From: Portulaca oleracea
Taxonomy: Eukaryota; Streptophyta; Magnoliopsida; Caryophyllales; Portulacaceae
Assembly: GCA_029582165.1 (NCBI GenBank)
Contig: CM055874.1
Location: forward strand, 30,712,883-30,776,882
DNA length: 64,000 nucleotides
Direction: 5' to 3'
Below are positions 10,115 through 19,200 of this stretch, one piece after another (within the stretch, counting starts at the first letter, position 1; every line of letters begins with the position of its first letter). Below the pieces are notes generated by a model that did no database searches, had not been told where the DNA came from, and saw only the letters and a program-made list of their open reading frames with translations. The position numbers and the translations under genes are program-made.

Positions 10115-10126
10115 GTATTAGAGCTT
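10115..10126 (+). other. Primer binding site (tRNA-iMet), one mismatch
   Basis: TGGTATTAGAGC differs from the consensus TGGTATCAGAGC by one C-to-T change. It begins two bases after the CA end of the 5' LTR. Confidence 0.85.
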
Positions 10127-10501
10127 TGATTTCATTTAGCTTGGGTTTTGTTCATTGTTCTTGCTAGTATTGTTCTCTATTGTTGGTTTTTGTGGATTGT
10201 ATATAAATATTGATGTTCCCCATTCTCTTTGCTATCCAAGAGTGTTGGAATACATTGTATTGTGCTTGTATTTGGTGTTTTTGAAGCAATTTGGAGTGTT
10301 CTGTCTCGTTCCGAGCCGAATTTTGTATCATTTATAGGGTGTCTTGCTTGTTTTAGCCCCTTAATTATATATTAGATATGATGATTTTTAGTTTTGTAGG
10401 TTAATAATGTGTTAAAGCCAAAACTAGAGCAAAAGTGGAAAAACTGAGCGGAAATTTCATCAAAGAATGAATGTCAGCAGCAAAAGTGCCGGACAGACGG
10501 G

Positions 10502-10872
10502 CGTCGCACCCGAGTCACTGTGTGTCGCGCCCGTGACATGTCCCTATTCCGTCAATGCACCAGCTAAGGCATGATTGACAGCACAGTGCACAGAGTAGTC
10601 GCACCCGCGACACTTTGGTCGCACCCGTGACGTTCTTCTGGGGCGCCAATGCATCAGCCAAGGAAGTTTGGGCAAACAAACGTCGCACCCGTGATAAGTT
10701 AGTCACGCTCGTGACCGGCCCCTGGTGTCAAGATTTCCGCCAAGCAAAGGAAGTCCAGGAAGCCGTCGCGCCCGAGCCAAAATGTTTTACGCCCGCAACG
10801 TGCGACGGAGAGGAAAATCACCTGCAGGCAAAGGCCTGTCACGCCCGCCACAGGAACCGTCGCGCCGGCGAC
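10502..10872. promoter_or_regulatory. Cluster of palindromic 14-mers in the second LTR family
   Basis: Members include GTCGC-GCCC-GTGAC (10524), GTCGC-ACCC-GCGAC (10598), GTCGC-ACCC-GTGAC (10618), GTCAC-GCTC-GTGAC (10702) and GTCGC-GCCG-GCGAC (10859), with several decayed copies between. It is the same motif as in the flanking LTRs, although the surrounding sequence is different. Confidence 0.6.
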
Positions 10873-10937
10873 GGTCTATTTTTCACGCGTAATTCTAGGG
10901 GCAAAACGGCTGTGTTTTGTGCTACAGTTTTGGGTTG

Positions 10938-10945
10938 TATATATA
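10938..10945 (+). promoter_or_regulatory. TATA box of the second LTR family
   Basis: TATATATA follows the palindrome cluster by 65 bp and precedes a leader with TTAGGGTTTTT, the same order as in the other LTR family. Confidence 0.45.
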
Positions 10946-11657
10946 CTCTAAGTAACGAAATTAGTAGCAATTAGGGTTTTTATTAGTTTTATCTACATTT
11001 TCTTTCTAAGTTTTAGCATTATGCTCTTCTCTTAATTAGGGTTTTAAGCTTGATTATTCTCCGAGTTTCTTGAGTTCTTAATTGTAATCAACATTTCTTG
11101 CAAGTAATTTCAGAATTTCTTCCCTTATTCTCTTGTTTTCTCTTGTTTTCATTATTGATTGTGATTACTAGTTCATAGATTAGCCACCAAACGCAATCCG
11201 TTTTAGTGAAAAGGGGGATCGAGTCACAAATTCTACTCTAAAGTGAGAATTTGGGGATTCTTGATAATTTGATTCACACCTTCTTGATTGTTCAGGAGAA
11301 GATGAAGATGAAGATTAGAGAGTTAATTTGATGCTTCAAGGGTATGGATTCTTGTCCCTAATTTCATAATTAGATTAGCTTTATTGCTTTCCTTTACTTG
11401 CTCTTGATTGCTTTGCTAGTTTAGTTCTTTGCATTGATTGATTTAGCTTAATTTCTCTTGTTTCCTTGTTTTGCTTGATGGTTTATATGATGATCTCATG
11501 TTTGTGTAGTTTAATTGCTTCCCTTAAATTGTTATTGCTTTCTGCATTGGAAAAACCTTAGGAAGCTATTAACCTAAACAAGCCTAAACACCCATCCCTT
11601 GGATTCGACAACCCCTACTTAGAAAACCACAAAAACAACAACCAAACATGGAGCTCT

Positions 11658-11711
11658 GAGGTGAAGTTGGAAAATAGTGCTCGGAAGGTGTTCGATGAAA
11701 TGTCTAAGTGA
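11658..11711 (+). pseudogene. Short PPR-like relic
   Basis: The open stretch reads ENSARKVFDEMSK followed by TGA at 11709. ARKVFDEM is a common phrase of plant pentatricopeptide repeats. It shares 18 identical bases with the relic at 3769. No neighbouring PPR repeats are visible, so the call is tentative. Confidence 0.3.
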
Positions 11712-11815
11712 GAAAAACACAAAGAACCCTTAGCCAAACACTATCCAACTACAATAAAACCCCCAAATTCCTCAAACATTCCCCAAACACAATCCGTCCT
11801 TACCCCTCCTTCGAT

Positions 11816-13102
11816 ATGGATGGTGAATATAGTTCCAATCGAAAGGAGTTAAGCCAAAGCCGAATTCCTCAAATTTGAGCTCTCGAGAACCGACTCACCG
11901 TCACCTTTGAGAATCGATTATCCACCATCGAGCGGACTCTTGAGAACCTTAAAGTCTAAGTGAACAACATTGCTTTGAACCTCCAAGGAAAATCCCGGAA
12001 GTGTGTCAAATGAAGATGTGTGGGACATGATTCTTTGCAATGTCCAAAAATGGTTATGGTTAGAGCTTGGATTGAAGATTCTTTTGGTGTAGAAGAGCAA
12101 ACAAATGACATGATGGAAGAAGTTGACGAGCAAAACCTCACTTCCACACTGGGAAAATTTGAGAAGGTTGAGAAAAAGGAAAGTTTAATGGTCGGGGTTA
12201 ATGTCCTTGAGGCCAATGAAGGGGAACCTCATGAGCTTCTTGGTGTACATGGTGAGCTTGATAAATATCCAAGCCAAGAGGAGGATGAGCACATCTATGT
12301 CGCCCTTCCCCTCATCATTGTTGAAAAGGCTCAAGAAGAAGCTCCTTTGGTTTTATCATTGCCACAAACCAAGGGATTAAACAACAATGGCGATGACTCC
12401 GATTCCCTTCCACCCGTGGGCACTCAAATTCTTCTCCATGGGAAGAACAAGGTAACCGAAGACTCTCCTATGAACTTTATTGAATCATACTTGAAAGATG
12501 GACATTGCGCTGTAAAGTCTTTGGGTGAGTCGTGCATGATCTTTGGGAGACATTGGTTGTTTGATGTTGTTTGTTAGCATGATAAGTTGTGTGATGAGCA
12601 TGTGATGTCCATGATCGGGAATTCTCTACATTTTGAGTGACATGCTAGGAATCTTGGTATTCCTTTGGTGTCTAGTGACAAATTTGGGTTTGATGATACC
12701 TTGATTCTAGTACAACCAAAGTCTATTAGCTCTTCGTTTGTGTTGTCCTTCATTGACTATTATTTGAATGTTGGTCGTGGTGGCATGAACTCTTTGAATG
12801 GGTCATACATGCTGTTTGGTCATCATTGGTTATTCAAGAAGATGTTGTTGATTGGGTACTATTGGAAGTTTGATTTGCAATATTTATGGGACTGTATGTT
12901 GAGTGAAGATCATTTACTTGGCTTTGATTACATGAATCCCTTAAACCCACATCAAAACAAAACCTGGGTGGGAAGTGAGTTGAGGAAGCTCCTTTTGAGC
13001 GAAACACGGGATAAGTGTGCTCTTGGTGAGGGCAAGCAATCCATAGCTTTGTTTTTACCGAGTAGCAAGCTTAGTGAGGTTGAGCGTTCCCTAACTCCAT
13101 AA
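11816..13102 (+). pseudogene. Decayed gag-like ORF with zinc knuckle and duplicated HWLF domain
   Basis: One frame runs from ATG 11816 to TAA 13100-13102 (429 codons) with five in-frame stops: 11876 (TGA), 11957 (TAA), 12011 (TGA), 12575 (TAG), 12638 (TGA). At least two would be codons for Arg or Gln after a C-to-T change. Order of parts: a short probable coiled coil (LENRL...TIERTLENLKV); a CCHC zinc knuckle at 12002-12043 whose second Cys is now the stop at 12011, while CVGHDSLQC remains; an acidic linker of over 100 residues; then two related ~30-residue units, NFIESYLKDG...FGRHWLF (about 12473-12568) and SFIDYYLNVG...FGHHWLF (about 12746-12841). The zinc knuckle points to nucleic-acid binding as in gag. 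I do not recognise the duplicated unit. There is no protease or polymerase. Confidence 0.6.
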
Positions 13103-13285
13103 AATTTTCCTACTTTCATCCTTTGTCCTTCATCCCTAAACCCTTTCAAGAATTCCTATTTCTTGAAGCAGGGTGGTGTTCACAACGTGATCATGATCAG
13201 TTTGTTGGAGGATTCATGTAATTGGTTACTGAGCCATGGAACGTGGCTTCATTTTAACTCCCAAGAGTTGAGGGCAACTCTTTTT

Positions 13286-13297
13286 CAAGAAGGCGAG
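13286..13297 (+). other. Polypurine tract before the 3' LTR
   Basis: CAAGAAGGCGAG, mostly purines, ends three bases before the LTR start at 13301, where plus-strand priming is expected. Confidence 0.5.
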
Positions 13298-13604
13298 TAA
13301 TGACATGATAGGTGAAACCCCGATTCGGCTATCCCATGCTAAAATCGCTCACCCGCTCGTTCTCAAGAATCGATAAACCTTCACAAAAGGCGGGGTGATG
13401 AGTAACAAGCTATCGTGGTTTCGACAAGCCATCCGTTGTGGTCGAATGAATAGGCTTGGGATTTGTCAACGGCCCCGGGGGCCTTGGGACAGTGTCGGGT
13501 CATCCCGAGACGAGGAAGCACGTGGCATCGATGTTCGAGTGGGGCCCTTGGATAATAGAACCAAGGAGGGAAGAGCAGGACAAGGAGGCCAACAAATCCA
13601 AGCT

Positions 13605-14010
13605 GTAGCGCGCGCCACAACTGGGATAACGCCCGCGACGCTGAACGAGCAACAAAGGCAGCCTGGGCAGTCGATCGTAGCGCCCGCTACGTGCTCGGTA
13701 GCGCACGCTACCATCCGCACAAGGGGTGTAACGCTCGCTACCACGGAGGTAGCGCTCGCGACGCAACGCTGGGCAAGGCCTGGCTGGGCAACGAGGGCAA
13801 CGATGACAGATGCTGTCAGCATCTAGACAAGCGTTGCTAGCGTCCATTCCAAAGACGTTGTCCACTGTGTCCGTTGGCTCGTCGCACCCGTGACCTCATG
13901 TGTGCCACCCGTGACCATCCCTGCTCGGATGCTGTTGTTGCTGTGTCGATGCTATGTCGCGCCCGCGACACCATCGTGCCGCCCGCGACACCATCGTGCC
14001 GCCCGCGACG
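13605..14010. promoter_or_regulatory. Cluster of palindromic 14-mers in the 3' LTR
   Basis: Perfect stems at GTAGC-GCCC-GCTAC (13677), GTAGC-GCAC-GCTAC (13698) and GTCGC-GCCC-GCGAC (13956), plus imperfect ones such as GTCGC-ACCC-GTGAC near 13882. The cluster ends about 65 bp upstream of the TATA box. Confidence 0.6.
13961..14000. repeat. 20-bp tandem duplication in the 3' LTR
   Basis: GCCCGCGACACCATCGTGCC occurs twice in a row. The 5' LTR has a single related copy, so the duplication came after the two LTRs separated. Confidence 0.9.
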
Positions 14011-14073
14011 GCTGTTTTTCTACGCGAGATTTTTGTCTTAAATGCTGTGTTTTACTGTTTTACCCTCCATTTG

Positions 14074-14081
14074 TATAAATA
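14074..14081 (+). promoter_or_regulatory. TATA box of the 3' LTR
   Basis: TATAAATA, a consensus plant TATA box, lies after the GC-rich palindromic block and before the TTAGGGTTTTCC leader. It aligns with 9793-9800 in the other LTR. Confidence 0.55.
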
Positions 14082-14425
14082 CCTCCTAGCTCGTTTTTCA
14101 GAAGTTTTCCAGATTATGAATGTGATGCTTAAGCATTGTTAGGGTTTTCCATAGTTTTCTCTCAAACCTTGCTATCCTTATCCAATCAATTTGGTGGTGA
14201 TTCAAGTCATTCCTTTAGTGATTATTTGGGTTTATCCTTTACGATAATCATGGTGGGGAGTTAGGCCTAGGGTTGTGGACTCTCCTTGCCCAAGGTCATA
14301 TCCAATCAATTGGGTGGTCAAGCCTTTGGTGATTGTTGATTCTTTGTTCATCCACTCAAGCTAATCATCATTCCCATCACGCGACAGTAACCCTCCACAT
14401 ACACAAAGAGCAGAAGATATGTTAG

Positions 14426-14831
14426 ATTTTCAAAGCTAATAATCCTAAATTCGAAGGTAACCTTGATCCGGAGGTGTTCCTTGATTGATTGCTAATAGTA
14501 GAGAGAGTTATTGATCTCAAAGACATTCTGGATGACAAGAAGGTGAAGTATATTGCCTTGAAGCTTAGAAAGCATGCCAAAATCTGGTTGACTAATCTCT
14601 AACGTAAGAGGATAGCCTTTGGGTAGGATAAGGTGCATACATGGGAGAAAATGAGGAAGAAACGCCAACCAATGTTTCGGCCGTCTAGTTATCTCAAGGA
14701 TAACTATTTCAAACTCCAACATTTAGTTCAAGGGAGCAAATACGTAGAGGAGTACACCAAGGAGTTTTAACACTTTCTCTGGAGGTGTGATTTGAAGGAA
14801 GATGAGCCACAAACTCTTGTGAGGTACTTGG
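14426..14831 (+). pseudogene. Ty3/gypsy gag pseudogene, cut off by the satellite
   Basis: In one frame this reads as the central gag domain of plant Ty3/gypsy elements: NPKFEGNLDPEVFLD, KVKYIALKLRKHAKIWLTNL, SYLKDNYFKLQHLVQGSKYV, EEYTKEF and RCDLKEDEPQTLVRYL. Four in-frame stops interrupt it (14486 TGA, 14600 TAA, 14624 TAG, 14768 TAA). The first falls where the family has a conserved Trp. It stops after RYL, exactly where the satellite begins, so the usual continuation (zinc knuckle, protease, polymerase) is missing. It may be the continuation of the gag start at 8833, separated by the element at 9101-14397. Confidence 0.75.
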
Positions 14832-15240
14832 TATCCATGAACAGTAACAATATTTATATGAGCACTTTGCCCTTGAGTCCGTAGGGCCATTAACAGGATG
14901 ACGCCTTCCTGCCATGCAAATCCATTTCGTGATACCTGAGCTTTCTCGAGGGTGTACCCGTAGGAGTTGGACACCTATTAAAGGATGGAAGTAGCCCCAC
15001 AAGGATTAGGGACATAACCGTAACTAAGTTGTAATGATTAAGACGTTCGATGTAATTTAAGACTCGGTGACGATCCGCGAACCTTGAGTATAGAACGGAG
15101 TCCTTAGTTCCAAGCCCCCAACTGAGACACACCCGACCCATGTTAGGAAACCCGAGTCATCCCAAAGGAATACCTATGGGAGTCGAAGATGAATCTCGAA
15201 AGTTGGAAGTCGGCCTCGGACCCTCGATGAGCTAAGGTCG

Positions 15241-15480
15241 TGTTCACTTTGTATCCATGAATAGTAACAATATTTTTATAAGCACTTCGACCTTGAGTCC
15301 GTAAGGCCATTAACAGGATGACTGCTTTCCTGCCATGCCAACCCATTTCGGGAAACCATAGCTTTCTCGAGGGTGTACCTGTGGGAGTAGGACACCTATT
15401 CAAGGATGGAAGTAGCTTCACAAGAATTAGGGACATAACCATAACTAAGTTTTAATGATTAAGACTTTCGATGTAATTTA
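15241..15480. repeat. Rare satellite variant (type F), left copy
   Basis: This monomer has ATAAGCACTTCGACC, GATGACTGC, AACCCATTTCGG, AAACCATAGC, GTACCTGTGG, GAGTAGGAC and ATAACCATAAC, combinations otherwise seen together only near 63 kb. It lies just inside the left edge of the array. Confidence 0.8.
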
Positions 15481-16139
15481 AGACTCGGTGACGATCCGCG
15501 AACCTTGAGTATCGAACGGAATCCTGAGTTCCAAGCCCCCAACTGAGACACACCCGACCCATGTTGGGAAACCCGAGTCATCTCAAAGGAATACCTATGG
15601 GAGTCGAAGATGAATCTCGAAAGTTGGATGTCGGCCTCGGACCCTCGATGAGCTAAGGTCGTGTTCACTTGGTATCCATGAACAGTAACAATATTTATAT
15701 GAGCACTTCGCCCTTGAGTCCGTAGGGCCATTAACAGGATGACGCCTTCCTGCCATGCAAATCCATTTCGGGAAACCTAAGCTTTCTCGAGGGTGTACCC
15801 GTGGGAGTTGGACACCTATTCAAGGATGGAACTAGCCCCACAAGGATTAGGGACATAACCGTAACTAAGTTGTAATGATAAAGACGTTCGATGTAATTTA
15901 AGACTCGGTGCAATCCGCGAACCTTGAGTATCGAACGGAGTCCTGAGTTCAAAGTCCCAAACTGAGACACACCCAACCCATGTTGGGAAACCCGAGTCAT
16001 CTCAAAGGAATACCTTTGGGAGTCGAAGATGAATCTCGAAAGTTGGAAGTCGGCCTTGGACCCTCGATGAGCTAAGGTCGTGTTCACTTGGTATTCATGA
16101 ACAGTAACAATATTTATATGAGCACTTCGACCTTGAGTC

Positions 16140-16290
16140 CGTAGGGCCATTAACAGGATGACGCCTTGTGGCCATGCCAATCCATTTCGGGAAACCTCAG
16201 GTGTACCCATGGGAATTGGAAACCTATTCAAGGATGGAAGTAGCCCCACAAGGATTAGGGACATAACCGTAACTAAGTTTTAATGATTAA
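16140..16290. repeat. Shortened satellite monomer
   Basis: The stretch AAACCTCAGGTGTACCC lacks about 12 bp (the GCTTTTTCGAGG block) found here in all neighbours, giving a monomer of about 408 bp. Confidence 0.8.
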
Positions 16291-19200
16291 AACGTTCGAT
16301 GTAATTTAAGACTCGGTGACGATCCGCGAACCTTGAGTATCGAACGGAGTCATGAGTTCCATGCCCCCAACTGAGACACACCCGACCCATGTTGGGAAAC
16401 CCGAGTCATCTCAAAGGAATACCAATGCGAGTCGAAGATAAATCTCGAAAGTTGGAAGTCGGCCTCGGACCCTCGATGAGCCAAGGTCGTGTTCACTTGG
16501 TATCCATGAACAGTAACAATATTTATATGAGCACTTTGCCCTTGAGTCCGTAAGGTCATTAACAGGATGACGCCTTCCTGCCATGCCAATCCATTTCGGG
16601 AAACCTGAGCTTTCTCGAGGGTCTACCCGTGGGAGTTGGACACCTATTCAAGGATGGAAGTAGCCCCACAAGGATTAGGGACATAACCGTAACTAAGTTG
16701 TAATGATTAAGACGTTCGATGTAATTTAAGACTCGGTGACGATCCGCGAACCTTGAGTATCGAACGAGTCCCGAGTTCCAAGCCCCAAATCGAGACACAC
16801 CCAACCCATGTTGGGAAACCCGAATCATCTCAAAGGAATACCTTGGGAGTCGAAGATGAATCTTGAAGTGGAAGTCGACTGGACCCTCGATGAGCTAAGG
16901 TCGTGTTCACTGTATTCATTAACAAGAATAATATTTATATGAGCACTTCGACCTTGAGTCCGTAGGGCCATTAACAGGATGACGCCTTCTTGCCATGCCA
17001 ATCCATTTCGGGAAACCTGAGCTTTTTCGAGGGTGTACCCATGGGAATTGGAAACCTATTCAAGGATGGAAGTAGCCCAACAAGGATTAGGGACATAACC
17101 GTAACTAAGTTTTAATGATTAAAACGTTCGGTGTAATTTAAGACTCGGTGACGATCCGCGAACCTTGAGTATAGAACGGAGTCATGAGTTCCATGCCCCC
17201 AACTGAGACACACCCGACCCATGTTGGGAAACCCGAGTCATCTCAAAGGAATACCTATGGGAGTCGAAGATAAATCTCGAAAGTTGGAAGTCGGCCTCGG
17301 ACCCTCGATGAGCCAAGGTCGTGTTCACTTGGTATCCATGAACAAGAATAATATTTATATGAGCACTTCGCTTGAGTCCGTAAGGCAAATAATAGGATGA
17401 CGCCTTCCGCCATGCCAATCCATTTCGGAAACTGAGCTTTCTCGAGGTGTACCGTTGGAGTTGGACACCATTCAAGGATGGAAGTAGCCCCACAAGGATT
17501 AGGGACATAACCGTAACTAAGTTGTAATGATTAAGACGCTCGATGTAATTTAAGACTCGGTGTCGATCCGCGAACCTTGAGTATCGAACGGAGTCCTGAG
17601 TTCCAAGCCCCCAACTGAGACACACCCCACCCATATTGGGAAACCCGAGTAATCTCAAAGGAATTCCTATGGGAGTCCAAGATGAATCTCGAAAGTTGGA
17701 AGTCGGCCTCGGACCCTGGATGAGCCAAGGTCGTGTTCACTTGGTATCCATGAACAGTAACAATAGTTATATGAGCACTTCGCCCTTGAGTCCGTAGGGC
17801 CATTAACAGGATGACGCCTTCCTGCCATGCCAATCCATTTCGGGAAACCTAAGCTTTCTCGAGGGTGTACCCGTGGGAGTTGGACACCTATTCAAGGATG
17901 GAAGTAGCCCCACAAGGATTAGGGACATAACCGTAACTAATTTGTAATGATTAAGACGTTCGATGTAATTTAAGACTCGGTGACGATCCGCGAACCTTGA
18001 GTATCAAACGGAGTCCTGAGTTCCAAGCCCCAAACTGAGACACACCCAACCCATGTTGGGAAACCCGAATCATCTCAAAGGAATACCTTTGGGAGTCGAA
18101 GATGAATCTTGAAAGTTGGAAGTCGACCTTGGACCCTCGATGAGCTAAGGTCGTGTTCACTTGGTATTCATTAACAGTAACAATATTTATATGAGCACTT
18201 CGACCTTGAGTCCGTAGGGCCATTAACAGGATGACGCCTTCTTGCCATGCCAATCCATTTCGGGAAACCTGAGCTTTTTCGAGGGTGTACCCATGGGAAT
18301 TGGAAACCTATTCAAGGATGGAAGTAGCCCAACAAGGATTAGGGACATAACCGTAACTAAGTTTTAATGATTAAAACGTTCGGTGTAATTTAAGACTCGG
18401 TGACGATCCGCGAACCTTGAGTATAGAACGGAGTCATGAGTTCCATGCCCCCAACTGAGACACACCCGACCCATGTTGGGAAACCCGAGTCATCTCAAAG
18501 GAATACCTATGGGAGTCGAAGATAAATCTCGAAAGTTGGAAGTCGGCCTCGGACCCTCGATGAGCCAAGGTCGTGTTCACTTGGTATCCATGAACAGTAA
18601 CAATATTTATATGAGCACTTTGCCCTTGAGTCCGTAAGGCAAATAATAGGATGACGCCTTCCTGCCATGCCAATCCATTTCGGGAAACCTGAGCTTTCTC
18701 GAGGGTGTACCCGTTGGAGTTGGACACCCATTCAAGGATGGAAGTAGCCCCACAAGGATTAGGGACATAACCGTAACTAAGTTGTAATGATTAAGACGTT
18801 CGATGTAATTTAAGACTCGGTGACGATCCGCGAACCTTGAGTATCGAACGGAGTCCTGAGTTCCAAGCCCCCAACTGAGACACACCCCACCCATATTGGG
18901 AAACCCGAGTAATCTCAAAGGAATTCCTATGGGAGTCCAAGATGAATCTCGAAAGTTGGAAGTCGGCCTCGGACCCTGGATGAGCTAAGGTCGTGTTCAC
19001 TTGGTATCCATGAACAGTAACAATAGTTATATGAGCACTTCGCCCTTGAGTCCGTAGGGCCATTAACAGGATGACGCCTTCCTGCCATGCCAATCCATTT
19101 CGGGAAACCTAAGCTTTCTCGAGGGTGTACCCGTGGGAGTTGGACACCTATTCAAGGATGGAAGTAGCCCCACAAGGATTAGGGACATAACCGTAACTAA

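Larger units (their letters stand above)
10340..11640 (+). mobile_element. LTR-like insertion of a second gypsy family (solo or partial LTR)
   Basis: Starts TGTCTTGCTTG. It has a GC-rich part with palindromic 14-mers (10502-10872), a TATA box (TATATATA, 10938-10945), a leader with TTAGGGTTTTT, and ends in a stretch with CTTGGATTCGACAACCCC, a phrase typical of the 3' part of some plant gypsy LTRs. It separates the primer site and leader of the host element from its ORF. The right border is a guess, and no target duplication (TAGGG on the left) was found. It could instead be part of the host element's long leader. Confidence 0.45.
9101..14397 (+). mobile_element. Non-autonomous LTR retrotransposon with two diverged LTRs
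   Basis: Two copies of a ~1.0-1.1 kb LTR lie in direct orientation (9101-10112 and 13301-14397), roughly 90% alike by eye. Three bases after the first is a primer site (10115), and just before the second is a purine-rich tract (13286-13297), as expected for a complete element. Between them are an LTR-like insertion (about 10340-11640) and one decayed gag-like ORF (11816-13102). I see no protease, reverse transcriptase, RNase H or integrase, so it would have depended on another element. No clear target duplication flanks it: ATTAA or TAACA on the left against CATAC on the right. Confidence 0.65.
13301..14397 (+). repeat. 3' LTR of the non-autonomous element
   Basis: Partner of 9101-10112, starting TGACATGATAGG. 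It is about 85 bp longer because of indels, including a 20-bp tandem duplication (13961-14000) that the 5' LTR lacks. It carries palindromic 14-mers (13677, 13698, 13956 and others) and a TATA box. It is directly followed by a gag pseudogene. Confidence 0.75.

Noticed and set aside
12020..12577. 185-codon ORF as an intact host gene
   Set aside because: It begins at a GTG inside a zinc knuckle and is one segment of a longer frame with several stops, between the two LTRs of a retrotransposon.
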